From assembly GCF_025822605.1 (NCBI RefSeq), contig NZ_JACKTY010000030.1, forward strand, positions 124,001 through 188,000: DNA of 64,000 nt, in the 5' to 3' direction. Of this stretch, positions 41,122 to 49,118 are shown piece after piece; positions within the stretch are counted from its first letter, which is position 1, and each line of letters begins with the position of its first letter. The notes beneath the pieces were generated by a model. The model did no database searches and was not told the origin of the DNA. It worked only from the letters and a program-made list of their open reading frames with translations. Made by a program: the position numbers and the translations under genes. The DNA is from Mycolicibacterium komossense (lineage in GTDB: Bacteria; Actinomycetota; Actinomycetes; Mycobacteriales; Mycobacteriaceae).

Positions 41122-42546
41122 TCAGTGCGCGAAGTCGGCAGGCCGGAACTTCCCGTCGCTGAGCTTGCCCTCGATCTCCTCCAGGCTCTTGCCGGTAAGA
41201 TCGGGCATGCGGAAGTAGACGAATAGCCACGCCGCAATGTTGAAGAGCCCATAGAGCCACATCGCCGGCCCGACACCGATCCCACTGATCAGAGTCAGCA
41301 GGGTGAGCGTGATCAACAGATTGGTGCCCCACAGCGCTGCGGACTGAGCGGCCGTGCCCGCCGGCCGCACTGCGAGTGGGTAGGTCTCCGAACCGGTCAG
41401 CCAACCCATGAGTTGCAGGCCGCCGGCGTTGAACAGCATGAACACCACCAGGCAGGCAATGATGAACGGCACCGAATCCCGGCCGCTGTTGCCTGTCACG
41501 AACAGGGTGCCCAGCACGAAAAGGCTTGCGGCTGCACCCGGAATCATGATCAGCGTCAGTCGTCGTCGTCCGACTTTGTCGATGATCGCCAGCCCGACGA
41601 GCTGCGCGACAAGGTAGCTGATGCCCAGCGCGACCGACACTTCCAGCGCGACGGACTCGGAGAATCCATTGTCGGTGAGGATCGTCGGCGAGTAGTAGAT
41701 GATCATCTCGATGCCACTGAGCTGGGTGAAAATGGCTATGCCACAACCGAGTATGAGTGCCGGACGTACCCACGGCGCACGTAGCCCGGACCAGCCGCGG
41801 GTCTTCGCCGTCTCCTCCTTTCGGGATAGTTCGGCCATCTCGTCTAGTTCGTCGTCGACGTCATAGCCCGAAGGGCGGACCCGTTCCAGGACTTCGTGGG
41901 CCTTGTCGCGGTCGTCGTTCTTGACCAGCCAACGCGGGCTCTCCGGCAGTCGCAGGAGCAGTCCGAGCATGATCGCGGCGGGCACGGCGGCGGCGCCGAT
42001 CGACCACCGCCACGGAATCGCCTCGGACGCACCGACGATGGTCGCGACCACGATGCCGACACCGATGGCGATCTGGAAGCACAGCACGAGACGGCCCCGA
42101 TACTTCGGTGGAGCTAGTTCGGCCACGTACATGGGCGCCGTCTGCGTCGCCCCGCCGACAGCGAAGCCGAGGACCAACCGCCCCAGGGACAGCAGAACCG
42201 GGTTGGGGGCCACCGAGCACCACAGTGCGCCGACCACGAATACGCCGGAGAGCATCAGAAGTGTGCCCTTGCGGCCGCGCCTCTCCGACAGGTAGCTACA
42301 GGCCAGCGCACCGACGACAGCGCCGAGGAGGATCGCGCCCGCGATAACTTGCTTCCAGGCCTCGGCGATGCCGAAGTCCTTGGTGATCTGCAATAGCGCG
42401 CCCGAGATGATGCCGGTGTCGTAGCCGTAGAGCATGCCCGACACCGCTGACACCAGGGCGACGATGACGACCGCGCCAGTCAATTGGCCTGGCGCATTTG
42501 CCCTGGCATCATCCGAATGTCTGGGATCGGTATCGATGGAACTCAT
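41122..42546 (-). CDS. MFS sugar porter
   Basis: 474 residues from ATG 42546, preceded by CAGGAGCG; a longer start at 42708 has no ribosome binding site. Twelve membrane helices. Sugar-porter signatures: SGMLYGYDTGIISGALL (TM1), LSERRGRKGTLL (loop 2-3), GRLVLGFAVGGATQTAPMYVAELAPPKYRGRL (PETPR-type), RLPESPRWLVKN and IIDKVGRRRLTL (loop 8-9). Proton-sugar symport, possibly xylose, glucose or polyol. The gene stands alone. Confidence 0.93.
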   Translation of the reverse strand: MSSIDTDPRHSDDARANAPGQLTGAVVIVALVSAVSGMLYGYDTGIISGALLQITKDFGIAEAWKQVIAGAILLGAVVGALACSYLSERRGRKGTLLMLSGVFVVGALWCSVAPNPVLLSLGRLVLGFAVGGATQTAPMYVAELAPPKYRGRLVLCFQIAIGVGIVVATIVGASEAIPWRWSIGAAAVPAAIMLGLLLRLPESPRWLVKNDDRDKAHEVLERVRPSGYDVDDELDEMAELSRKEETAKTRGWSGLRAPWVRPALILGCGIAIFTQLSGIEMIIYYSPTILTDNGFSESVALEVSVALGISYLVAQLVGLAIIDKVGRRRLTLIMIPGAAASLFVLGTLFVTGNSGRDSVPFIIACLVVFMLFNAGGLQLMGWLTGSETYPLAVRPAGTAAQSAALWGTNLLITLTLLTLISGIGVGPAMWLYGLFNIAAWLFVYFRMPDLTGKSLEEIEGKLSDGKFRPADFAH

Positions 42547-42619
42547 CCGGGGACGCTCCTGAGAGGGCATATGTGGGGCGTCACATTCGTACCCGTCCTG
42601 CGGGACGTCAAACGTTCTC

Positions 42620-42710
42620 TCAGTGCTGCCAGCTCTTGTGGGTGAATTCGAGACTGTAGCCGTCCGGGTCGAAGACGCTGGCCGCGTAGTAGCGCGGCTG
42701 TCCACCACCC
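42620..42710 (-). pseudogene. C-terminal remnant of a VOC/glyoxalase protein
   Basis: Reads GGGQPRYYAASVFDPDGYSLEFTHKSW then stop, which is the last strand of a glyoxalase-type domain (FxDPDGxxLEF). The preceding codons belong to the end of the neighbouring acyl-CoA synthetase in another frame, so only the tail survives. Non-functional debris between two intact genes. Confidence 0.65.
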
Positions 42711-42749
42711 CGAACAGCTTCTGAGAGAAGACGACCGATGACGCTCCGG

Positions 42750-44621
42750 CTATCGGCGCAGGATAGGCCGCAGGGCGTCGAGCACGCTCGGGTCCTCGAT
42801 GGTCGACGGGATCGGCTCGTCCTTACCAGCGGCGATCCCGCGCATCGTCTTGCGCAGGATCTTGCCCGACCGCGTTTTGGGCAGTGCGGGAACGACATCG
42901 ACGAGCTTGAACGACGCCACTGCGCCGATCTCGTCGCGCACCGAAGCCACGAGCATGGCAGGCAGACCGTCACCGGAGGCGCCCGCCTTCAGCACCACCA
43001 GGCCGCGCGGAACCTGACCTTTGATCTCGTCGGCGACCCCGATCACCGCGCACTCGGCGACCGCAGGATGCGTGGCCAGCACTGCCTCGATCGACCCCGT
43101 CGACAGTCGATGGCCGGCCACGTTGATGACGTCGTCGATGCGGCCCATCACGAACAGGTAGCCGTCCTCGTCGATATAGCCGCCGTCGCCGGTGAGGTAG
43201 TACCCGGGGTGTTCAGAAAGGTAGGACCGCAGATAACGTTCGTCGTCGCCCCAGAGCGTGGGCAAGGTTCCCGGCGGCAGGGGCAAACGGATGCAGATCG
43301 CTCCTTCCTCACCCGGCTTGCAGTCCTCACCGTCGGCATGCAGGATTCGTACGTCGTAGCCGGGCATCGGCACGGTCGGCGAGCCTGCCTTCAGTGGAAG
43401 CTGTTGCACCCCCATCGGATTGGCTGCGATGGCCCACCCGGTCTCGGTCTGCCACCAGTGGTCGACCACCGGGATGCCCAGCTTCTCCGTCGCCCAGTGA
43501 TAGGTGTCGGGGTCGAGGCGTTCGCCGGCCACGAAAAGGTACTTCAGCGTCGAGATGTCGTACTTGCCGACATAGGCGCCGTCGGGATCCTCTTTGCGGA
43601 TCGCCCGGATCGCGGTTGGGGCGGTGAACAACACCTTCACCCCGTGCTCGCTGACGACCCGCCAAAACGCCCCCGGATCGGGCGTGCCGACGGGTTTGCC
43701 CTCGTAGAGCACGGTCGTCGCGCCGAGAAGCAGTGGCGCGTAGACGATATATGAGTGGCCGACCACCCAACCGACATCGGAGGCTGCCCAGAACACCTCA
43801 CCGGGCTCCATGTCGTACAGGTGGCGCATGGTCCACAACAGGGCGACAGCGTGTCCGCCGTTGTCGCGGACGATGCCCTTCGGCTTACCGGTGGTGCCCG
43901 AGGTGTAGAGGACATACAACGGGTCGGTCGCCGCCACTGGCACCGGATCGGCGGCCTCCGCGGTCGCCATCAGCTCATGCCAGTCCAGGTCGCGGCCTTC
44001 GATCAGCTCGCAGCGCAAATGATCCCGCTGCACGACGACGCAGTGCTCAGGCGGAAACTCGGCTCGCTCGATCGCGGCGTCCAGCATGGGCTTGTACTCG
44101 ACAGTCCGGGACGGCTCGATTCCGCATGACGCCGTCACCACGACCTTCGGGCGCGCGTCGTCGATGCGGATCGCCAGCTCGTGCGGGGCGAAGCCGCCGA
44201 ACACCACCGAATGCACCGCGCCCAGGCGGGCGCAGGCGAGCATCGTGATCAGCGCCTCGGGGATCATCGGCAGGTACACCACCACCCGATCACCCTTGCC
44301 CACTCCGAGCCCGCGCAGGACACCGGCGAAACGTGCTGTCTGGTCCAGCAATTCGGAGTAGCTGTAGGTGCGCTTGGTGCCGGTGACCGGGGAGTCGTAG
44401 ATCAGTGCGGCTTGCTCGCCGCGACCGGCGGCGACATGTCGATCGAGGGCATTCACACAGGTGTTGAGCTCCCCGTCCGGGAACCAGCGGTAGAACGGCG
44501 GGTTGGTGTCGTCGAGGATCTGCTGCGGTTCGCGAGACCACGTGACCGCCTGCGCGGCCTGCGCCCAGAATTCGGCCGGGTCGGAGATGCTGGCATCATG
44601 GAGTTCGCGATATCCGCTCAT
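42750..44621 (-). CDS. AMP-forming acyl-CoA synthetase (acetyl/propionyl-CoA synthetase, PrpE-like)
   Basis: 623 residues from ATG 44621 (MSGYRELHDASI). Adenylation motifs: LYVLYTSGTTGKPKGIVRDNGGHA (P-loop), VDHWWQTETGWAIAANP, YYLTGDGGYIDEDGYLFVMGRIDDVINVAGHRLSTGSIE, and the end TRSGKILRKTMRGIAAGKDEPIPSTIEDP with the catalytic Lys. The SGTTGKPKGIVRD form and length match propionate-CoA ligases. It would activate short acids such as propionate, the product of sterol and branched-chain breakdown. Divergent from enoyl-CoA hydratase. Confidence 0.92.
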   Translation of the reverse strand: MSGYRELHDASISDPAEFWAQAAQAVTWSREPQQILDDTNPPFYRWFPDGELNTCVNALDRHVAAGRGEQAALIYDSPVTGTKRTYSYSELLDQTARFAGVLRGLGVGKGDRVVVYLPMIPEALITMLACARLGAVHSVVFGGFAPHELAIRIDDARPKVVVTASCGIEPSRTVEYKPMLDAAIERAEFPPEHCVVVQRDHLRCELIEGRDLDWHELMATAEAADPVPVAATDPLYVLYTSGTTGKPKGIVRDNGGHAVALLWTMRHLYDMEPGEVFWAASDVGWVVGHSYIVYAPLLLGATTVLYEGKPVGTPDPGAFWRVVSEHGVKVLFTAPTAIRAIRKEDPDGAYVGKYDISTLKYLFVAGERLDPDTYHWATEKLGIPVVDHWWQTETGWAIAANPMGVQQLPLKAGSPTVPMPGYDVRILHADGEDCKPGEEGAICIRLPLPPGTLPTLWGDDERYLRSYLSEHPGYYLTGDGGYIDEDGYLFVMGRIDDVINVAGHRLSTGSIEAVLATHPAVAECAVIGVADEIKGQVPRGLVVLKAGASGDGLPAMLVASVRDEIGAVASFKLVDVVPALPKTRSGKILRKTMRGIAAGKDEPIPSTIEDPSVLDALRPILRR

Positions 44622-44768
44622 GCGGGCACGGTAGCGCCTGGCACGGGCTGTTGTCGCCAGAGTGGGCGGAAACCCGACTAATGGAGAGTAAACCCCGAGG
44701 CTCTGATTCGTATCGAGAATCCAGCGATGTCCGGTCACATGTCACGCCGAACGGGTTAGCGTGAGCAG

Positions 44769-45566
44769 ATGGCTGCGGTGGACCTGGCGACGCTCGAAGA
44801 CGGTATTGCACTCGTCACCCTGAATCGGCCCGAGAAGCTCAATGCCATCGACGGCACCTTGCTCGCCGGGCTGGACTCGGCGCTCGACGAGATCAGCTCG
44901 AGTGGTTACCGGGTGGCGATTCTGACCGGAGCGGGCCGCGGTTTCTGTGCGGGCGCCGACCTGTCCGGCGGCGAGAAGTGGGCCCCACAGGCGAAAACAC
45001 AGCTGAAGAACACCTACGATTCGCAGGTTCGGCTGGCCGATCAGATGACCAGGCTTTACGAACTGCCGATCCCGGTGATCGCTGCCGTCAACGGTGTCGC
45101 GGTCGGCGGCGGGCTGGCGTACACGTTGCACTGCGATATCCGGATTGCCTCGGAGACAGCACGGTTCGGCTCGGTCTTCATCAAGGCAGGCTTCTCGTCG
45201 ATGGATATGGGCACCAGCTACCTGTTGCCCAGAATCGTCGGTGCCGGGATCGCGCGAGAGCTGATGCTCACCGGGCGGATCATCGACGCCGCCGAGGCTT
45301 ACCGCATCGGTCTGGCCAATGAGGTCGTCCCGCAGGCCGAGTTGATGGCCGCGGCCTTGACCAAGGCGCGTGAGATCGCCGGCAACAACGAGTACGGCGT
45401 ATGGCAGACCAAGACGGGTTTGAACGCCGCGCTGGATGCGCCCAGCCTTCGCCATGCCAAAGAGATCGAGAATCGGACTCAGGTGCTGAGCTCATTCACC
45501 AACAACCCCCGAGAGGCCGCCACGGCGCATATGGCCAAACGCTCACCCGTCTGGGACGAGCTCTGA
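44769..45566 (+). CDS. Enoyl-CoA hydratase/isomerase
   Basis: 265 residues. Crotonase fold: VTLNRPEKLNAIDGTLL, ILTGAGRGFCAGADLSGGE (oxyanion hole), NGVAVGGGLAYTLHCDIRIAS, FIKAGFSSMDMGTSYLLPRIVG and IDAAEAYRIGLANEVVPQAEL. The first catalytic Glu position carries Ser/Met (GFSSMDMG), so isomerase or another crotonase reaction is possible. Part of a lipid catabolism neighbourhood (acyl-CoA synthetase divergent, KstR-box LLM convergent by 2 bases). Confidence 0.9.
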   Translation: MAAVDLATLEDGIALVTLNRPEKLNAIDGTLLAGLDSALDEISSSGYRVAILTGAGRGFCAGADLSGGEKWAPQAKTQLKNTYDSQVRLADQMTRLYELPIPVIAAVNGVAVGGGLAYTLHCDIRIASETARFGSVFIKAGFSSMDMGTSYLLPRIVGAGIARELMLTGRIIDAAEAYRIGLANEVVPQAELMAAALTKAREIAGNNEYGVWQTKTGLNAALDAPSLRHAKEIENRTQVLSSFTNNPREAATAHMAKRSPVWDEL

Positions 45567-45568
45567 AT

Positions 45569-46441
45569 CTAAGCCTTGGCGATGACGTGCTCGGCGAACA
45601 TCTCCAGGTTGCGGATCTTGGTATCGAGCGGCTCGGTATCGGGCCCCATGGTGTAAGGAATCCGGAAGCCGACGATCACGTCGGTGACGCCCTTGTCTTC
45701 CAGCCGTTTGATGCCGTCAAGGGTGAAGCCGTCGATCGAGATCACATGGATCTGGAACTCTCCGGAACCGATCCGCTCCTCTTTCTCGCGAAACTCGTTG
45801 AGCCTGGCCAAAAGCCGGTCCAATTCTGCTGGCTCGCCACCGCCGTGCATCCAGCCGTCGTTGCGGGCGGCCCGGCGCAGCGCGGCGTCGGCGTGCCCGC
45901 CGACCAGGATCGGGATCGGCTCGGTGGGCGCAGGCGTCATCTTCGTTTTCGGGATGTCGTAGAACTCGCCGTGGTATTCGAAGTAGTCGCCGCTGGTCAG
46001 GCCGCGGATGACGTCGATGCACTCGTCCATCCGCTTGCCCCGCCTGCCGAACGGAACGCCCATGATCTCGTAGTCCTCCGGCCACGGGCTGGTTCCCACT
46101 CCGAGCCCGAGGCGATTGCCGATCAGCGAGGTCAGCGAGCCGGCCTGTTTGGCGACCAGTGCGGGCGGCCGGATCGGCAGCTTGAGCACGAACAAGTTGA
46201 AATGCAGCGTCGACGTGACGGCGCCCAAAGCGCCCATCAGAACGAATGATTCGATGAATGACTTGCCGTCGAGGAATTCGCGGTTACCGTCCGGTGTGTA
46301 CGGATAGGTCGAGTCCGATTCGAACGGGTAGGCGATGCTGTCGGGGATCGTCATCGCGTGGTACCCGGCGGCTTCGGCCGCTTTCGCCAACGGGATGTAG
46401 AACGTGGGGTCGGTCATGGCTTCCGCAAAAGTGAACCGCAT
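45569..46441 (-). CDS. LLM-class F420-dependent oxidoreductase (KstR-regulon type)
   Basis: 290 residues. FTFAEAMTDPTFYIPLAKAAEAAGYHAMTIPDSIAYP, KQAGSLTSLIGNRLGLGVGTSPWPEDYEIMGVPFGRRGKRMDECI and PILVGGHADAALRRAARNDGWMHGG are typical of mycobacterial luciferase-like F420 enzymes. A perfect KstR palindrome lies 10 bases before the start and there is no ribosome binding site, so the mRNA is probably leaderless. M. tuberculosis has an LLM gene in the KstR regulon, and this may be its counterpart. The reaction is unknown; sterol breakdown is implied. Confidence 0.9.
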   Translation of the reverse strand: MRFTFAEAMTDPTFYIPLAKAAEAAGYHAMTIPDSIAYPFESDSTYPYTPDGNREFLDGKSFIESFVLMGALGAVTSTLHFNLFVLKLPIRPPALVAKQAGSLTSLIGNRLGLGVGTSPWPEDYEIMGVPFGRRGKRMDECIDVIRGLTSGDYFEYHGEFYDIPKTKMTPAPTEPIPILVGGHADAALRRAARNDGWMHGGGEPAELDRLLARLNEFREKEERIGSGEFQIHVISIDGFTLDGIKRLEDKGVTDVIVGFRIPYTMGPDTEPLDTKIRNLEMFAEHVIAKA

Positions 46442-46451
46442 GGTTCGATAC

Positions 46452-46465
46452 TAGAACACGTTCTA
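46452..46465. promoter_or_regulatory. KstR-type operator TAGAACACGTTCTA
   Basis: A perfect palindrome matching TnnAACnnGTTnnA, 10 bases upstream of the LLM gene. Its outer bases are identical to the box at 22319. KstR bound here would cover the promoter. Confidence 0.85.
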
Positions 46466-46505
46466 GTTCACGGCGGCGGGAACGTTCGAGCTTCCCGTGC
46501 CACGC

Positions 46506-46979
46506 TCACGAACCACCGGCGGATACCAGATCGCCCCACGCTGCCCTCGCTCCCGATTCGCCAATGCGATAAATCTGCACCGTTGTGGCCACGCTGGCGA
46601 GCACGACGACGGCGGCGATCACGACGGCGACAACAGTGTTCGTTGTGGCGCCGCGGGATTCGCGCACATACAGAAACGCCAAGAGGGCGGCGGCGGCCAG
46701 TAGCGCGATCGAGAAGTACAACATGGTGTCGCCCAGGTCGGCGTGGGTTTCCACCGCGGGCGACTCGCCGACCCGGCCCACGAGCCACTCACCCGCTTCG
46801 GTGGTCAGCGGCGTCGCGACCATGGTGATCAGTGCCAGCGCCAGTACCAACCAGACCAGCCGGCGTCTGGCCGCAGGCCAGACCGCGCTGATGATCGCCA
46901 GCACCGCCGTCAGTGGCGCCAGTACGACGATGAGGTGTACGAGCAGAACATGCGCAGGCAGGCCGTTGATGGTTGACAT
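46506..46979 (-). CDS. DUF2231 membrane protein
   Basis: 157 residues, four hydrophobic segments (LLVHLIVVLAPLTAVLAIIS, RLVWLVLALALITMVATPL, LYFSIALLAAAALLAFL, AVVIAAVVVLASVATTV). The opening LPAHVLLVHLIVVLAPL and the THADLGDTM loop match DUF2231, a family of small four-helix membrane proteins of unknown function. Single gene. Confidence 0.85.
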   Translation of the reverse strand: MSTINGLPAHVLLVHLIVVLAPLTAVLAIISAVWPAARRRLVWLVLALALITMVATPLTTEAGEWLVGRVGESPAVETHADLGDTMLYFSIALLAAAALLAFLYVRESRGATTNTVVAVVIAAVVVLASVATTVQIYRIGESGARAAWGDLVSAGGS

Positions 46980-47036
46980 CCGGGACTCCTCTGATCGGCG
47001 GACACCTGATGTGAACGCTACAGAGCGACGAACGGT

Positions 47037-47333
47037 TCAGATAACCTCTCGGATGGCGTCCAGTCGATACGGTGGGGCGCCGACATCCGCGATCGAGTGA
47101 GTGTCCCAGGGGGTCCGTTCGACGATGCGAGCGGCGGCGGTGTTCCCGTCGATGGTCAACGAGACGATGGTCGAGCGCTTTAGTGCGTCATCGGGCAGAG
47201 TGTCGAAAACGGTTCCCTGCCAATGGTATCGGCCATCGATCGGGTCGAGGTGCCCGGTCAGGCGGACCCGTACGTCGCGGGTCTGCCCCCCGAGCGTCAA
47301 CACGGCTGGTCCGTCGTAAACGCCAGGACTCAT
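47037..47333 (-). CDS. DUF4873 protein
   Basis: 98 residues from ATG 47333, overlapping the stop of the AurF-like gene (ATGA). GVYDGPAVLTLGGQTRDVRVRLTGHLDPIDGRYHWQGTVFD is the DUF4873 core, a beta-rich domain also found fused to mycobacterial flavin-containing monooxygenases. Coupled translation with the diiron oxygenase suggests an accessory role, for example in substrate or product binding. Confidence 0.82.
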   Translation of the reverse strand: MSPGVYDGPAVLTLGGQTRDVRVRLTGHLDPIDGRYHWQGTVFDTLPDDALKRSTIVSLTIDGNTAAARIVERTPWDTHSIADVGAPPYRLDAIREVI

Positions 47334-48235
47334 AGGAACCGGGTGCGCTTCCACAGCCGCCGAGCAATCGGACCCATCAGGCCGACCTCGGTCAGGAAAG
47401 CGGCCAGCGGTGCGAAACCGGCGACCTGGACCTCATGCCGGTGCGGGCTGGTGCGCGCCAGCCGGCGGGCCGCCTTGGCATCGAGTCCCGTGCGCCGGTA
47501 CGGCACCGGGTTGCTGAACAGGAAGCGGAAGAACAAACCACCCAGGCCGTTGATATTGGCCACGAAGAACCGGTTGAATCGCGGCATCTCGGCGACCCTC
47601 TTGCGGGCGCCGTCTCGGGCGAACTGGATGTGACGCGCCTCTTCGGTGACGTGAATCCGCATGAGCCGCTGCACCATCGGCTGCAGCTCGGGATCATCCA
47701 TCATCTGCCTCTGCAGTGAATCGAAGATCTCCTCGCCGATCAACGCCGCCACCCAGAGCGCCGAACCGCGGAACATCAGCGGCAGCGTGTTGATGATCAT
47801 CCGCTGATACAGCCGTGGCCGAACGGGTTTGGCGCCCACCCGCTCGATCGCCTTGCCGAACATCACCATGTGCCGGGTCTCGTCGCCCAGTTCGGTCAGC
47901 GCGTAGTGCGTCTCCTTGGCCGTCGGGTCCTGGTGCATCATGGTGCGCAACAGTGCCTGGTTGAGGATGTTCTCGAACCAGATACCGGCCGAGAGTGTAT
48001 TCACCAGCTCTTGCCGGGACAGCTCGATGCGTTGCTCCCGCGACATCTCCTGCCATATCGATGTGCCGTAGAGAGACACGATCTTCGGCGGCAGGAAGAA
48101 CTTGTCCGGGTCCAGCGGCGCGTCCCAGTCGATATCGACGACCGGCTCGTAGGACTTCCGCACCGAGCCTTTGAGTAACCGGTCGGAGAATTCCTCGCGG
48201 GTGGGGCCGGTAGACGGTTTCACCGAGGAGGTCAT
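47330..48235 (-). CDS. AurF-like diiron oxygenase
   Basis: 301 residues. Ferritin-like four-helix bundle with diiron ligands in the AurF order: a helix-1 Glu in LSAGIWFENILNQAL, LGDETRHMVMFGKA (ExxxH), LIGEEIFDSLQ and VTEEARHIQFARDGARKR (ExxRH). AurF oxidises aryl amines to nitro compounds; mycobacterial relatives are long uncharacterised and may act on lipids or sterols. It forms an operon with DUF4873. A palindrome ATACCC-C-GGGTAT lies about 66 bases upstream. Confidence 0.87.
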   Translation of the reverse strand: MTSSVKPSTGPTREEFSDRLLKGSVRKSYEPVVDIDWDAPLDPDKFFLPPKIVSLYGTSIWQEMSREQRIELSRQELVNTLSAGIWFENILNQALLRTMMHQDPTAKETHYALTELGDETRHMVMFGKAIERVGAKPVRPRLYQRMIINTLPLMFRGSALWVAALIGEEIFDSLQRQMMDDPELQPMVQRLMRIHVTEEARHIQFARDGARKRVAEMPRFNRFFVANINGLGGLFFRFLFSNPVPYRRTGLDAKAARRLARTSPHRHEVQVAGFAPLAAFLTEVGLMGPIARRLWKRTRFL

Positions 48236-48300
48236 CGAGTCAGGTCCCTTCGCAGCGCTGGACTCTGCTCGACGTTAAGGATCGGCAGGGCAAGATGTCA

Positions 48301-48313
48301 ATACCCCGGGTAT
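48301..48313. promoter_or_regulatory. Palindrome ATACCCCGGGTAT upstream of the AurF-like gene
   Basis: Six-base perfect arms around one central base, in the divergent region between the AurF-like gene and cobF. TetR-type size. Possible operator; no regulator gene adjoins it. Confidence 0.4.
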
Positions 48314-48340
48314 CGGATACTTCGGGTTCCCCGCGGCGCT

Positions 48341-48370
48341 CGGTAGCCGTCTGCACGCAGACGGCTACCG
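48341..48370. promoter_or_regulatory. Perfect 13-base hairpin directly in front of cobF
   Basis: CGGTAGCCGTCTG, loop CACG, then the exact complement, ending 7 bases before the cobF ATG. It leaves no room for a normal ribosome binding site. It could be an operator, or an mRNA stem limiting cobF translation. It does not resemble a cobalamin riboswitch. Confidence 0.55.
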
Positions 48371-48377
48371 TTGTCGA

Positions 48378-49118
48378 ATGCGCATGATTCATGTCATCGG
48401 GATAGGAGCGGGCGACCCGGGCTACGCCACGGCACAGGCTGTCGAGGCGCTGAACGACACAGAGGTTTTCTTCGCGATGGACAAAGGTGAGGCGAAGAGC
48501 GATCTGGTGGACCTGCGACGTGAAATCTGCGAGACCTTCATCCGGGAGCCAGGCTATCGGTTCGTCGAACTCGCGGACCCCAAGCGGGCCAAGGACGGTG
48601 ACTACCGGCAGGTGGTCGCCGACTGGCATGAGGCGCGGGCGCAGGTATGGGCCCAGGCCATCGAAACCGAGCTCGATGTCGACGGCGTCGGTGCGTTTCT
48701 GGCGTGGGGCGACCCGTCGCTGTATGACAGCACGCTGCGGATCCTTGAGCTGGTCGGTCGGCATCTGGCATTCGACTACGACGTCATCCCCGGCGTCACC
48801 GCGATTCAGGCACTCACCGCGCGGCACCGCATCACGCTCAACGACATCGGTGAACCGGTGCTCATCACCACCGGGCGGCAGTTGCGCGCCGAGGGGCTAG
48901 ACGGTGCGGCGGTGGTGATGCTCGACGCGGAATGTTCGTTCCTGAGTTGCCCTGCTTCGACCAGGATCTGGTGGGGGGCCTACCTCGGCACGCCGGACGA
49001 GATTCTGGTGTCGGGGACGGTGGGGGAGGTCGGTAACCGGATCGTGTCAGTGCGCGCCGATGCCCGCGCGCGGCACGGCTGGATCATGGACACCTATCTT
49101 TTGCGCCCGACGGGCTAG
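48378..49118 (+). CDS. cobF: Precorrin-6A synthase (deacetylating) CobF
   Basis: 246 residues (ATG 48378, or 48384). Tetrapyrrole methylase fold: HVIGIGAGDPGYATAQAVEAL, GVGAFLAWGDPSLYDSTLRIL, DVIPGVTAIQALTARHRI and LDAECSFLSCPASTRIWWGAYLGTP, the latter specific for CobF. It methylates C-1 of precorrin-5 with ring contraction loss of acetate in aerobic B12 synthesis. Other cob genes are not in the window. Its last 72 bases overlap the 3' end of alkB on the other strand. Confidence 0.94.
   Translation: MRMIHVIGIGAGDPGYATAQAVEALNDTEVFFAMDKGEAKSDLVDLRREICETFIREPGYRFVELADPKRAKDGDYRQVVADWHEARAQVWAQAIETELDVDGVGAFLAWGDPSLYDSTLRILELVGRHLAFDYDVIPGVTAIQALTARHRITLNDIGEPVLITTGRQLRAEGLDGAAVVMLDAECSFLSCPASTRIWWGAYLGTPDEILVSGTVGEVGNRIVSVRADARARHGWIMDTYLLRPTG

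Noticed and set aside
48301..48377. Cobalamin riboswitch before cobF
   Set aside because: Too short, and no B12-box; only simple palindromes are present.
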